Positions 18,717 through 28,452 of a DNA stretch of 64,000 bases are shown in pieces (within the stretch, counting starts at the first letter, position 1; each line of letters opens with the position of its first letter). This DNA comes from an uncultured Flavobacteriaceae bacterium (lineage in GTDB: Bacteria; Bacteroidota; Bacteroidia; Flavobacteriales; Flavobacteriaceae). Location of the stretch: contig CAJWAA010000004.1 in NCBI GenBank assembly GCA_913020295.1, positions 62,001 through 126,000 of the forward strand. The letters are read 5' to 3'. The notes beneath the pieces are model-generated. The model was not told the origin of the DNA. It searched no databases and saw only the letters and a list, made by a program, of their open reading frames with translations. The position numbers and the translations under genes are program-made.

Positions 18717-20207
18717 CTAATTCAAAGTGGAAACAGTCAACCCCTCTGATACCTTTTTCTGTAGCTGTTCCAAACTGGATTTATCAATAAAATTACCATC
18801 TTTGATAACTGCAAAAATATCCTTTGTATTAGCAATGTTATCAAGTGGATTCTCACTTAGAAGAAGAAGATCAGCAATAAAATCTTTTTTTACCAGGCCC
18901 AGAGAATCTTCCATTCTAAAATATTTTGCAGGCTGGTAAGTGGCGGTAACTAATGACTCCAGTTCACTCAAACCACTTTCTACCATCAATTCCAACTCAT
19001 AATGAAGACTGAAACCAGGAGTCAAGTATCCCAATGGGGTGTCGGTTCCTGCCATCAGTGGAATTTTAGCTTTGGCCATTGCTCCAGTGGTTTTTTGAAT
19101 CCAATCCGAAAACTTTTTTTGATCAGGATTGATTTTATCGTTTGACCCCAATAAATTTTTTTTCCATTCATCCCTTGTGCTCTTGGGCAGAAGCTCAAAG
19201 CTTTTGCGCCAGAATGGCTCTCTGAAAATTTTATAAATCGGCACCTTGTAAATGGATAAGGTAGGCACCTGATAAGAATTGTATTTTTTGATTGTATCTA
19301 GAATTTTTTGGTAAGCGTCGGGAGAGATATTATTAACAGCAAATTGCTTTTGTGCTCGGTGAATATTAGCACGCAGTAGCCTGCCAGAAAGATGGGATTT
19401 GTTCTGCAGCATTCTTCTTCGTTCTATCAGCATGGAATCACTGTTCGTAACCGCCTCCAACTCAAGGTTTTTAATGTGTTCCAAACTGTTTAGACCCAGC
19501 GAAATGGCATGTGTAATTTCCATACTCAGTGGAACATGACCTGCTAATCGGAGTTTTTCGCGGGCTGCTACAGCAGCAATCGCCTCAAACTGCTGTGGAC
19601 TTAACATCTCGTATGCTTTAAGAAAATCTACCCCCATCGAAACCAACTTTTCTGTTTCCGCAATGCTCTCAGAAACATCTTTGGTACGAATCGAAAGTTC
19701 CGGTAGCACCGATCCATTGTATACATTAAAATTACCATCGATCAGTGGCCCAGCAATTTTTACTCTGGGATGGGTTTTAGGGTGCTTTAAGGCATTTTGC
19801 CTGATACTGTCCACGTAATGAAATGCTCCACCCGTATCCCTAACACTAGTGATACCGTTACTCAGAAACAATTCTGGCATATGCAGTGCAAGATGCTGAT
19901 CAAAATAAAAGTGTACATGGCTGTCCCACAAACCAGGAATCAAGTATTTATCTGTACCCTTAATAATTTTATTTTTTGGAGATAGTTTTAGATCTTCCAT
20001 TTTCCCAATCTGATGAATTTTATTCCCTTTGATAACAACATTCATACCTTTTTTAAGACCATCCAATGGATCAATCACATTGACATTCTCAATACAGTAA
20101 GCATTCTTAAAATAAATTTCATTTTGACAAGAAAAAAGTAGTCCGATAAACAAAAACAAATTAGATACGAGTTTGAACGAAAAAATTTCTGAAATAAGCT
20201 GCAACAT
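18717..20207 (-). CDS. Amidohydrolase family protein, putative lipoprotein
   Basis: Metal-dependent hydrolase of the imidazolonepropionase-like branch, 496 residues. A signal peptide ending GLLFSC27 suggests lipid anchoring outside the cytosol. The small beta-sandwich with IENVNVIDPLDGLKKG precedes the TIM barrel. Metal ligands are seen in LWDSHVHF (His97, His99), AGHVPLS, LEHIKNLE and AGTDTPLG. The C-terminal part closes with FIADLLLLSENPLDN. Relatives hydrolyse cyclic amides or dipeptides; the substrate here is unknown. A TACATTTG box on the minus strand at 20249-20242 lies 35 bases ahead of the start and could be its -7 element. It is a single gene, convergent with the symporter and divergent from the rhamnosidase gene. 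Confidence 0.85.
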   Translation of the reverse strand: MLQLISEIFSFKLVSNLFLFIGLLFSCQNEIYFKNAYCIENVNVIDPLDGLKKGMNVVIKGNKIHQIGKMEDLKLSPKNKIIKGTDKYLIPGLWDSHVHFYFDQHLALHMPELFLSNGITSVRDTGGAFHYVDSIRQNALKHPKTHPRVKIAGPLIDGNFNVYNGSVLPELSIRTKDVSESIAETEKLVSMGVDFLKAYEMLSPQQFEAIAAVAAREKLRLAGHVPLSMEITHAISLGLNSLEHIKNLELEAVTNSDSMLIERRRMLQNKSHLSGRLLRANIHRAQKQFAVNNISPDAYQKILDTIKKYNSYQVPTLSIYKVPIYKIFREPFWRKSFELLPKSTRDEWKKNLLGSNDKINPDQKKFSDWIQKTTGAMAKAKIPLMAGTDTPLGYLTPGFSLHYELELMVESGLSELESLVTATYQPAKYFRMEDSLGLVKKDFIADLLLLSENPLDNIANTKDIFAVIKDGNFIDKSSLEQLQKKVSEGLTVSTLN

Positions 20208-20352
20208 TTTATTAGTTTTTCTAATTAAACAAGAACTTATTCAAATGTAACAATATCTTCTGTCATAACTTTTTAATGCTAACTAGTGAAATTGGGTTTT
20301 TCTAGATAATTCTCTAAATTGATATAAATTAAATCTTCAAATTCAGTCCCCG

Positions 20353-22773
20353 ATGCGGTTACTCAAACTTGTATTTTTTCTTTCGGTTTTATTGACTCAT
20401 TTAAGATGCTCCAAAGAAGTTGAGGTCAGCGAGAACGTTGTTTTTTTCCAAAATCAAAAGTCATTATGGATTCAAGACAAAAAAATCTTACCAAAGTCCG
20501 ATGCTGAATTTTATTTGGACGACCCGGCTCCTCAATTTCGGAAAACCTTCTTTCTAAGTGACCTTCCCAAAAAAGCCACTCTGTTCATAACAGCAGCTGG
20601 ATATTACAAAAGCACCATCAATACTTTTGAATTAGAAAATAACATTTTGGATCCTGCCTGGACTGACTACAGTAAGAGGATCTACTATAAGGAATACGAC
20701 ATCACCGGACTAATGAATCAAGGAATGAATTGCCTAGGGGTATCCTTAGGAAATGGTTTTTATAATCCACTACCCTTAAAAATGTGGGGAAGAATCAATT
20801 TAAGAGAAAGGCTTTCTGTGGGTAAACCAAGGTTTATAGCAAAACTGAGGATCACATACCCTGATGGAAAAACAGAGGAAATTGTCTCCGACAGTTCATG
20901 GAAATACAGCTATGGTCCAATCATTAAAAACAGTGTTTATCTGGGAACACACTATGATGCAAGAAAAGAACTAAAGGGTTGGAGCCAAGCAGATTTTAAT
21001 GATTCTGATTGGGAAAATGCAATTAAAGCCAATCCCCCTGGCGGAAAACTTGAAAAAGCTTTTTTTCCCACTATCAAAATAAATAAAAAAATTGAACCTC
21101 AAAAAATATACCCCACTAAAAATGGAAAATGGATGGTAGATATGGGTGAAAATTTTACCGGTACTTACTACATCAAAATAAGTGGAAAAAAAGGAGATAA
21201 AATAACCTTCAGGTTTGGGGAACGCGTATATGAAGATGGTTCATTGAATCCCATGACCTCTGTGATCGGTCAAATAAAAAAGAAAGGTACAGGTGGGCCT
21301 GGGGCTCCCGATGTGGCTTGGCAAACAGACTGCTACATTATCGGTTATGATAACCCCACTTGGTTCAGGCCAGAGTTTACCTATCACGCCTTCCGATATA
21401 TGGAAATTGATGGATTAAGTAACAAACCTAAAAAAAACGAAATCATAGGACTCTCCATTCACACAGCTGTTGACCAAAAGAATGATTTTACCTCCTCTGC
21501 CCCCTTGTTGAATAATATTCAAAAAACCATAAGAAGAACTTTTTTGGCAAATTTAGTGGGTGTACAATCTGATTGCCCGGCCAGAGAGAAATTTGGTTAT
21601 GGAGGTGATCTCAATGCAACCAGTGCATCTTTTATCTACAACTTTGACATGCAAACATTCTACAAAAAAACTGTCTATGACTGGGTAGATGCCATCAACG
21701 ACTCCACCTTTGTAGACACAGCTCCAAGTGTGGGTATTCAATATTGTGGCATCAGCTGGGAATCCGCTTTTTTGATCACACAATATCAACTATATCTCTA
21801 CTACAATGACTTGGATTTTATAAAAAAAATGTATCCGTTTAATCAACAGTGGATGGACAAAGTCGATCGGATTCACCCAGAAGGAATAGTAAAAAAAGGT
21901 TTGAGTGATCATGAGTCCCTATCTCCTGTTCCAGTTGAGTTAATTGGTACTTTACACTACCTTCAAACGGCTAGAATCATGAAAGTTTTTGCAGGTATCA
22001 TGGAGGATCGAAAAAGACAATTAAAATACCATCAACTGGCATCTGATTTGACAAAAAAAATACGTGAAGCCTTTTGGGAAAAAAGCATCAAAGGCCCCAT
22101 CAATCGACAAACTTTATTTGCCTCCCTCCTCTATCACAAAATCATACCGGAGGACGAAATTCATTCAGCGAAAGACTCCCTGAGAAGTGCGCTACAAAAA
22201 GCCCCCGCTCAGCATTTGACAACGGGTATTTTTGGAACACCTTATGCATTGGAAGCCATTTCGGAATATTTATCACCTCAGACTACCATAAATATTGTGA
22301 ACAGTATAGATTATCCCGGTTGGGGCTATATGGTTGAGCAAGGAGCAACCACCCTTTGGGAAACATGGAAAGAAAGCGATAATATTTACTCCAATTCCCA
22401 TCCCATGTTTGGTTCTGTAACCGAATGGTTTTATCGCTGGCTGGGTGGTATAAGACCCGATCCTAGGCATCCAGGCTTTAAGAAATTTTTCATCAAGCCT
22501 TTTACCCCGAGGGGACTGGACAGTATCTTTACATGCTATAACTCACCCCATGGAAAAATTATATCCCAATGGAGCAAACGAGACAGAGGCTATCGATATG
22601 AAATTAAAGTTCCAGAAGGGAGTGTTGCACAAGTCGAATTGAACAAAAAACCATATCAAAAAATTAATATATTGAAAGGCCAAAATCTTATCAGCAAGAG
22701 TGATAAAACCAAATTAAATTATGGGCGGTTTAATCTAGAGTGTGGAGATTATGTTTTTTGGATTTCCCCATAA
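20353..22773 (+). CDS. Glycoside hydrolase family 78 alpha-L-rhamnosidase
   Basis: Exported enzyme releasing terminal L-rhamnose from polysaccharides or glycosides, 806 residues. A short signal ending near LTHLRC19 may be a lipobox, though the Arg before Cys is unusual. An N-terminal beta-sandwich with YRITYPDG-like strands and SDSSWKYSYGP, then a concanavalin-like domain with KIYPTKNGKWMVDMGENFTG, lead into the (alpha/alpha)6 barrel. Family landmarks are SDCPAREKFGYGGDLNAT and GYMVEQGATTLWETWKE with PMFGSVTEWFYRWLGGI, followed by a small C-terminal beta domain. It heads a plus-strand run of five genes separated by gaps of 10-85 bases that ends with oxidative sugar enzymes. Confidence 0.92.
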   Translation: MRLLKLVFFLSVLLTHLRCSKEVEVSENVVFFQNQKSLWIQDKKILPKSDAEFYLDDPAPQFRKTFFLSDLPKKATLFITAAGYYKSTINTFELENNILDPAWTDYSKRIYYKEYDITGLMNQGMNCLGVSLGNGFYNPLPLKMWGRINLRERLSVGKPRFIAKLRITYPDGKTEEIVSDSSWKYSYGPIIKNSVYLGTHYDARKELKGWSQADFNDSDWENAIKANPPGGKLEKAFFPTIKINKKIEPQKIYPTKNGKWMVDMGENFTGTYYIKISGKKGDKITFRFGERVYEDGSLNPMTSVIGQIKKKGTGGPGAPDVAWQTDCYIIGYDNPTWFRPEFTYHAFRYMEIDGLSNKPKKNEIIGLSIHTAVDQKNDFTSSAPLLNNIQKTIRRTFLANLVGVQSDCPAREKFGYGGDLNATSASFIYNFDMQTFYKKTVYDWVDAINDSTFVDTAPSVGIQYCGISWESAFLITQYQLYLYYNDLDFIKKMYPFNQQWMDKVDRIHPEGIVKKGLSDHESLSPVPVELIGTLHYLQTARIMKVFAGIMEDRKRQLKYHQLASDLTKKIREAFWEKSIKGPINRQTLFASLLYHKIIPEDEIHSAKDSLRSALQKAPAQHLTTGIFGTPYALEAISEYLSPQTTINIVNSIDYPGWGYMVEQGATTLWETWKESDNIYSNSHPMFGSVTEWFYRWLGGIRPDPRHPGFKKFFIKPFTPRGLDSIFTCYNSPHGKIISQWSKRDRGYRYEIKVPEGSVAQVELNKKPYQKINILKGQNLISKSDKTKLNYGRFNLECGDYVFWISP

Positions 22774-22794
22774 AAACTATTTTAAAAAAATTGA

Positions 22795-24198
22795 ATGATG
22801 AATTTACCTCTATGTAAAAAAATCATTTTTTTGATAATTACCTTAATAATGATTGATGGGATAGGTCAATCCCTTGAAAACAAAAAAATGCCGGGATATA
22901 AGCCCATATGGTTTGAACTGAATCAAAAATATGAATACGGTGATAAATACTCTGGTGCGCTAGGCACCTATACTGCCAAACATCATCCCTTGGCCATCTA
23001 TGCTGATGTGGTAGACAAAACCTTTTTTGTGTATGGAGGGACAAAATCTCCAAAGAGCAAACACCTGCTTTGTATGATCGGTGAATTCGATCATTCCTCA
23101 GGTCTAGTTTCCCAACCCCTAGTAGTTTGCGACAAGATGGGGGTGGATGACCCTCACGACAATCCCTCTATTTTAATCGATGATAAAGGATTCATTTGGG
23201 TTTTTGTTAGTGGTAGAGGTAAGGTTCGTATGGGATTCAAATACAAAAGCAAAAAACCTTATAGTATTGAAGGATTTGAAAAAATAACAACCGAGGAAAT
23301 GACCTATCCTCAACCCAAAAAAATGGGTTCCACATTTTTCAATTTTTTTACCAAATACACAGGTGTAAGACAACTTTATTTTGAAAAAAGCAAAAATGGT
23401 ATCCACTGGTCTGAAGATCGATTACTTGCGGCCATACCCGAAAAAAAAGATCAAAAATCGGGTCACTACCAAATCAGCGCTCAATACAAAGAAAAAAAGA
23501 TAGGGACTTTTTTTAACCGCCACCCCAATGGCATAGTAGACCAAAGAACTGACCTGTATTACCTAGAGACCAACGATATGGGGGAAACATGGAAAACTGC
23601 TGATCAAAAATCCATTTCGGTTCCAGTTACTGAAAAAAGCTCCCCCTCTAGGGTAGTAGATTATTTAAGACTTAAAAATAATATTTATCTTAAAGACATG
23701 GTCTTTGACTCTAAAGGAAGACCCATTTGTCTTTATATAAGAAGTAAGGGACATAAGCCGGGACCGGAAAACCAACCATACGAGTGGTGCATTACCAAAT
23801 GGAATGACTCCCAATGGACAACACATACTATTACTACCTCAGATCACAATTATGATATGGGTAGTTTGCTGTTTTTTAAAAAAGAGTTGTTTCTGGTTGC
23901 CCCTACCGCAACAGGCTCACAAAAATGGGGGGTCGGAGGAGAATTACAAATTTGGAAATCCCATGATTCGGGGGCACATTGGGTTAAAGAAAAAAACCTC
24001 ACTCAAAACAGCCAAATGAATCATTCCTATGTAAGAAAATCCGAAAATTTTAAAGCTCCATTTGTTTTTTTCTGGGCTTATGGTGACGCTCACCAATTCA
24101 GTAAATCAGAATTATTTTTTGGTAACCTAAAGGGAGAAATATGGAAACTCCCTTACAATATGGAAAAGGAATCAGAATTACCCCAACAGATGAAGTGA
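22795..24198 (+). CDS. Exported BNR_4 beta-propeller protein, possible polysaccharide lyase-like enzyme
   Basis: Secreted protein of 467 residues with a signal peptide to about residue 25 (DGIGQS). The body looks like a seven-blade propeller of the BNR_4 type. It begins GYKPIWFELNQKYEYGDKYSGALGTY, followed by AKHHPLAIY, DDPHDNPSILID and repeated DxGETW-like turns (TNDMGETWKT, SHDSGAHWVK). The layout, including a KHxP histidine and an HDNP histidine, resembles PL24/PL25 ulvan lyases as I recall them. Whether it is an active lyase, dehydratase or binding protein cannot be decided here. It lies 21 bases after the GH78 gene, which suits a rhamnose-containing substrate such as ulvan oligosaccharides. 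Confidence 0.75.
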   Translation: MMNLPLCKKIIFLIITLIMIDGIGQSLENKKMPGYKPIWFELNQKYEYGDKYSGALGTYTAKHHPLAIYADVVDKTFFVYGGTKSPKSKHLLCMIGEFDHSSGLVSQPLVVCDKMGVDDPHDNPSILIDDKGFIWVFVSGRGKVRMGFKYKSKKPYSIEGFEKITTEEMTYPQPKKMGSTFFNFFTKYTGVRQLYFEKSKNGIHWSEDRLLAAIPEKKDQKSGHYQISAQYKEKKIGTFFNRHPNGIVDQRTDLYYLETNDMGETWKTADQKSISVPVTEKSSPSRVVDYLRLKNNIYLKDMVFDSKGRPICLYIRSKGHKPGPENQPYEWCITKWNDSQWTTHTITTSDHNYDMGSLLFFKKELFLVAPTATGSQKWGVGGELQIWKSHDSGAHWVKEKNLTQNSQMNHSYVRKSENFKAPFVFFWAYGDAHQFSKSELFFGNLKGEIWKLPYNMEKESELPQQMK

Positions 24199-24283
24199 AC
24201 CAATTAAACTTTAATGATTAAATTGAAAAATAATTATTTTTAGAAACTAAGTCAGTTCATTGCAAGACAAAAGGATGTAACAT

Positions 24284-25519
24284 ATGAAATCGTTGACTAA
24301 AATACAGTTGTCATTAATGATGTTCCTCCAATTTTTTATTTGGGGAGGCTGGTTTGTAACCCTGGGGACTTTCCTAGGAAATAATCTTAGTGCCACAGGA
24401 GGACAAATTGCAATGGCTTTTTCGACCCAATCCTGGGGTGCCATTATTGCTCCTGTTTTTATCGGATTGATCGCTGATCGATATTTTAATGCTGAAAAAA
24501 TTTTAGGAGTTTTACACCTTCTCGGAAGTGGGCTGTTGTTTCTCATGTCCCAAACAAATGATTTTACTGTTTTTTACATATACGTATTTAGCTATATGGT
24601 CCTATACATGCCCACCCTTGCCCTTGTCAATTCAGTTTCTTTTAATCAAATGAAGGATACTGCTGTAGAATTCCCACTCATTCGAACTTTTGGAACCATA
24701 GGCTGGATCATTTCTGGTTTAGTTATCAGTTATGTATTTGGATGGGATGCTCAAGAATCCATTGTCTCAGGTGCACTATCCAACACCTTTAAAATGGTGG
24801 CACTGGCCTCATTGGTTCTGGGAATCTTCAGTTTTAAACTGCCCAAAACCCCGCCCTTTAGAGAAGGCCGAAAAAGTTTTTCTCTAAAAAGTGCACTAGG
24901 GTGGGATGCCCTTAAACTGTTGAAGGAGCGTAATTTTCTATTGTTCTTTATCGCCTCCATTTTAATTTGTATCCCTTTGGCTTTTTATTACCAGCAGGCC
25001 AATCCTTTTTTGGTTGAATTGGGAATGGATAACCCCACAGCAAAAATGTCTCTCGGACAGGTCAGTGAGGTATTATTCATGCTTTTACTCCCGATATTCT
25101 TTGTTCGTTTTGGATTTAAAAACACGATTTTGGTAGGCATGATGGCCTGGGTGATACGTTATCTTTTGTTTGCCTACGGGGATGTGGGAGAAAAAACTTT
25201 TATGCTCATCAGCGGTATACTATTGCACGGAATATGTTATGATTTTTTCTTTGTCTCGGGTCAGATTTTCACCGACTATAAGGCAGGAGAAAAAGTAAAA
25301 AGTGCTGCCCAAGGTCTGATCACGCTGGCCACCTATGGGGTAGGAATGCTCATTGGTTTTTGGATTGCAGGAAAAGTTTCTGATGCTTTTATCATGGGAT
25401 CGGGAAAACACGAATGGGAGACAATCTGGAAATTCCCAGCCCTTTTTGCGCTGGGAGTGTTTCTACTGTTTCTGTTCATTTTTAAAAATGAAAAAATCAA
25501 CTATAAAAATCAGTCCTAA
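24284..25519 (+). CDS. MFS transporter, nucleoside:proton symporter-like
   Basis: Inner membrane transporter of 411 residues with about 12 hydrophobic segments. The start LMMFLQFFIWGGWFVTLGTFL, then FSTQSWGAIIAPVFIGLIADRYF and the mid-protein FPLIRTFGTIGWIISGL, are typical of the nucleoside proton symporter branch (Nuc_H_symport) that is frequent in Bacteroidota and Planctomycetes. Many such genes sit with sugar catabolism genes and probably carry sugars or oligosaccharides rather than nucleosides. Here it lies between a propeller protein and two enzymes of non-phosphorylative sugar acid breakdown, so the released monosaccharide is the likely cargo. Spacing to neighbours is 85 and 49 bases. 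Confidence 0.82.
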   Translation: MKSLTKIQLSLMMFLQFFIWGGWFVTLGTFLGNNLSATGGQIAMAFSTQSWGAIIAPVFIGLIADRYFNAEKILGVLHLLGSGLLFLMSQTNDFTVFYIYVFSYMVLYMPTLALVNSVSFNQMKDTAVEFPLIRTFGTIGWIISGLVISYVFGWDAQESIVSGALSNTFKMVALASLVLGIFSFKLPKTPPFREGRKSFSLKSALGWDALKLLKERNFLLFFIASILICIPLAFYYQQANPFLVELGMDNPTAKMSLGQVSEVLFMLLLPIFFVRFGFKNTILVGMMAWVIRYLLFAYGDVGEKTFMLISGILLHGICYDFFFVSGQIFTDYKAGEKVKSAAQGLITLATYGVGMLIGFWIAGKVSDAFIMGSGKHEWETIWKFPALFALGVFLLFLFIFKNEKINYKNQS

Positions 25520-25568
25520 CATTTCAAACCAAATCGTTCAGACTGAGGAAATATATTATTTTTAAAGC

Positions 25569-26396
25569 ATGAAAGTTTATAAAAAAGAAAATGACATTAT
25601 TGTACAAAACGAAGGTTCGTTCTATTGTTTAGAAGGTCAAAATTGGGATGAATACATCAATGATGACCAATTATATCAAAAGCTAAAAGCCTCCATTGGA
25701 AACGCAAAAACCATAAATTTCGATCACCTTGAGGGATTGAATCCGCCAATTGATTCTCAAGAATTATGGGCCAGCGGAGTCACATATTACATGAGTAAAA
25801 AAGGACGAGAAGAAGAATCTAAGGAAACCGGAGGTTCCATATTTTACACCAAAGTTTATGAAGCCGACCGACCAGAATTGTTTTTTAAGGCGACCAAAAG
25901 TAGGATTTCGGGTACTGGTGAAGCTGTAAGAATTAGAAGAGACTCCTCTTGGAATGTTCCTGAGCCGGAACTTACCCTTTTTGCCACATCAAATGCGAAA
26001 ATAGTTGGTTACAGTATTGGTAATGATATGAGCTCAAGAGATATCGAGGGGCAAAACCCATTGTATCTTCCTCAAGCCAAAACCTATGACGGTTGTGCCA
26101 GCTTAGGTCCTTGTATTTATGTCCCTGAAAAACCAGTGGATCAGCCTTTGAAAATTGAACTTACCATAGAAAGACAAGGAACAGTTGTTTTTCAAGAAAG
26201 CATTTCAACCGACCAAATGAAAAGAAAACCGCAGGAACTGGTGGACTACCTTTTTAGGGAAAGCTCTTTCCCTAATGGTGCCTTTCTAATGACCGGAACT
26301 GGTATCGTCCCTCCTGCAGATTTCAGCTTGGCCTTGAGCGATATAGTCAGTATTGAGATTGAAAAAATTGGAACATTAACCAACCCTGTTGCATAA
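25569..26396 (+). CDS. FAH-family dehydratase, probable 2-keto-3-deoxy-pentonate dehydratase
   Basis: Fumarylacetoacetase-family enzyme, 275 residues, cytosolic. Metal- and substrate-binding motifs are RRDSSWNVPEPELTLF, GYSIGNDMSSRDIEGQNPLYLPQAKTYDGCASLGP and GAFLMTGTGIVPP. The SSRDIEGQNPLYLPQAK stretch is characteristic of 2-keto-3-deoxy-D-arabinonate/xylonate dehydratases, which yield 2-oxoglutarate semialdehyde. The next gene, 10 bases on, encodes the matching semialdehyde dehydrogenase, so the pair forms the last two steps of a Weimberg-type pentose route to 2-oxoglutarate. The alternative is a diketo-deoxyrhamnonate hydrolase, as the upstream rhamnosidase might suggest, but the dehydrogenase neighbour argues against it. 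Confidence 0.82.
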   Translation: MKVYKKENDIIVQNEGSFYCLEGQNWDEYINDDQLYQKLKASIGNAKTINFDHLEGLNPPIDSQELWASGVTYYMSKKGREEESKETGGSIFYTKVYEADRPELFFKATKSRISGTGEAVRIRRDSSWNVPEPELTLFATSNAKIVGYSIGNDMSSRDIEGQNPLYLPQAKTYDGCASLGPCIYVPEKPVDQPLKIELTIERQGTVVFQESISTDQMKRKPQELVDYLFRESSFPNGAFLMTGTGIVPPADFSLALSDIVSIEIEKIGTLTNPVA

Positions 26397-26406
26397 TTTT
26401 AATGAT

Positions 26407-27933
26407 ATGGAAATCAGTGGTAAAAATTTTATTGGAGATAAATTGTCTGGACTTGGAAAGGTAACCTACAAGACTATTGACCCCCTAAAAAATATTGAAA
26501 ATGACACCCTATTTGTAGAAGCCACATCTGAGGAATTAAAGGAAGCTGTGGCTTTAGCAGATGCTGCTTTTCCAATTTACAGGGAGGTGTCGGGTACTCA
26601 AAGGGCTTTTTTTTTAAATACCATTTCAGATGAAATTTTAAATCTAGGCGATGGTTTAATTGACATCTATTGTCGAGAAACTGGCTTACCCCAAACTCGA
26701 GCAATGGGAGAACGCAGCAGGACCATTTTTCAACTTCAGTTGTTTGCAAAAACAATTGAAACCGAGGATTGGAGAAAGAATATCAACGAAGAAGCAATAC
26801 CGGAGAGAACCCCCATCCCAAAACCGAGTTTAAGCAAAACTTACCTACCCTTAGGGCCAATTGCCGTTTTTGGTGCTAGTAATTTTCCTTTAGCTTATTC
26901 TACTGCAGGAGGGGATACCGCCAGTGCACTTGCAGTGGGTTGCCCTGTCATTGTAAAATCACATCCCATGCACAGTGGCACCGGTTCAATGGTATCCGCG
27001 GCAATCATCAAAGCAGCTCAGAAAACTGGAATGCCCAATGGAGTATTTTCAAACCTCAATTCGAAATCATACGGACTGTCTCACGAATTAGTCAAACATC
27101 CTAAGATCAAAGCAGTAGGATTTACAGGTAGTTTTTCTGGAGGAAGTGCCCTAAACGAATCCGTTTTAAAAAGACGTGAACCCATACCCTTTTTCGCAGA
27201 GATGGGCAGTATCAACCCCATTGCGATCACAGTGGGGGCTTTGCAAAAAGGAACCCTAGAAATGGCGAAAAAGATAGCCGGTTCCATTGTACTTGGAGCT
27301 GGTCAATTTTGCACACAACCAGGATTGCTGTTAACTATAGATGGAAAACATACTGATACATTTATAAAAGAATTGAACAAGGCCTTAGAGGAGACTTATG
27401 AACAATGTATGATTCATCCTGACCTGAAAAAAAATTATATCCGACAAAGTGATAAAATCAATGGACTAAATGAAACCGTTGAAATTCAGATCCATAAAGA
27501 TCAAATGGATGACAACCTTGTTCATCCAAAACTCTCGATGATTTCCGGAAATCAGTTTATCGCAAATCCTCAATTTCAGGAAGAAGTCTTCGGCCCTTTT
27601 TCCTTGGTAGTAAAATGTAAAAATCTCCAAGAACTCGAACAAGTCATATACCATTTAGAGGGGCAATTGACAGGTTCAATTTTTGCGCAAGCTGATGATT
27701 ATGAATTGATTGAACCCTTGATTCAGGCGTTTAAATCCAAAGTGGGAAGATTACTTTTTAATGATGTTCCAACAGGTGTTGAGGTATCAGAAGCCATGAC
27801 GCATGGAGGGCCATATCCGGCCTCTTCTGACAGTAGATTCACAGCCGTAGGCCCAGGTTCAATTTACCGCTGGATACGTCCCATTACCTATCAAAATTGG
27901 CCAATGGAATTGTTGGCAAAACTAATGAATTAA
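26407..27933 (+). CDS. 2-oxoglutarate semialdehyde (2,5-dioxovalerate) dehydrogenase
   Basis: NADP-preferring aldehyde dehydrogenase that oxidises 2-oxoglutarate semialdehyde to 2-oxoglutarate. The family pattern is FGASNFPLAYSTAGGDTASALAVG (cofactor site), GFTGSFSGG, the general base in FAEMGSINP and the catalytic cysteine in GAGQFCTQPG. PTGVEVSEAMTHGGPYPAS close to the end is typical of this subfamily. ATG 26407 gives 508 residues; a TTG at 26389 would overlap the previous gene. It completes a pathway into the TCA cycle. Its stop overlaps the convergent regulator gene by 4 bases. Confidence 0.9.
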   Translation: MEISGKNFIGDKLSGLGKVTYKTIDPLKNIENDTLFVEATSEELKEAVALADAAFPIYREVSGTQRAFFLNTISDEILNLGDGLIDIYCRETGLPQTRAMGERSRTIFQLQLFAKTIETEDWRKNINEEAIPERTPIPKPSLSKTYLPLGPIAVFGASNFPLAYSTAGGDTASALAVGCPVIVKSHPMHSGTGSMVSAAIIKAAQKTGMPNGVFSNLNSKSYGLSHELVKHPKIKAVGFTGSFSGGSALNESVLKRREPIPFFAEMGSINPIAITVGALQKGTLEMAKKIAGSIVLGAGQFCTQPGLLLTIDGKHTDTFIKELNKALEETYEQCMIHPDLKKNYIRQSDKINGLNETVEIQIHKDQMDDNLVHPKLSMISGNQFIANPQFQEEVFGPFSLVVKCKNLQELEQVIYHLEGQLTGSIFAQADDYELIEPLIQAFKSKVGRLLFNDVPTGVEVSEAMTHGGPYPASSDSRFTAVGPGSIYRWIRPITYQNWPMELLAKLMN

Positions 27934-28340
27934 TAATCCTGCTTCGGGATAATCGATCCATGTGGATCAACATCACAGTCGCCCAAAATTTCCTGAATTC
28001 GTCTAAAAAATTTGATGTTTTTAATGTGCTCAACTTCTTCGGCAATCTCATGGACTTCGTCCAAATCAAAATTCATTTTCTTTACTAGATAAAGTTCAAT
28101 CAATCGATGCTTATGAATTATTTCTGTAGCCCTTTCTCTGCCCATTGATGTAAGAATTATCGGTTTATAGGGTTGGGTATCTATCAAATTCATTACAACT
28201 AATTTCTTGATCATATTTGATACAGTTGATTTGCTGACACTAAAAGATTGACTCAGCGAGGTAACAGTTACTGGTTTACCTTTTTCTTCCATCTTATAAA
28301 TGGTCTTAAGATAATTTTCCTTCTCTATAGTTTTTTTCAT
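27930..28340 (-). CDS. DtxR/MntR-family metal-dependent transcriptional regulator
   Basis: Metal-sensing repressor of 136 residues. A winged helix (about 1-65: VTVTSLSQSFSVSKSTVSNMIKKL) is followed by the metal-binding dimerisation domain with HKHRLIELYL and the EEVEH signature, which match manganese/iron ligands of MntR and DtxR. It ends in CDVDPHGSIIP, common in the family; the SH3-like FeoA domain is absent, as in MntR. The gene follows the zinc dehydrogenase on the same strand after a 112-base gap that contains the palindrome TTTTGCAAAA (28412-28421). It may control the TonB receptor promoter 1.1 kb away, where similar half-sites occur. Confidence 0.88.
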   Translation of the reverse strand: MKKTIEKENYLKTIYKMEEKGKPVTVTSLSQSFSVSKSTVSNMIKKLVVMNLIDTQPYKPIILTSMGRERATEIIHKHRLIELYLVKKMNFDLDEVHEIAEEVEHIKNIKFFRRIQEILGDCDVDPHGSIIPKQDY

Positions 28341-28452
28341 AACGACCTTTTACGATATAAATAACCGGTTGGGGTAGATCTTACAGAACTTTTTTGTGAT
28401 ACTAGTCTCTTTTTTGCAAAATATCTAACTCTTCTAGGCATTGATTAAAAAT

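Noticed and set aside
25569-26396. Fumarylacetoacetase of tyrosine breakdown or diketo-rhamnonate hydrolase
   Set aside because: The SSRDIEGQNPLYLPQAK stretch and the adjacent 2-oxoglutarate semialdehyde dehydrogenase fit a 2-keto-3-deoxy sugar acid dehydratase better.
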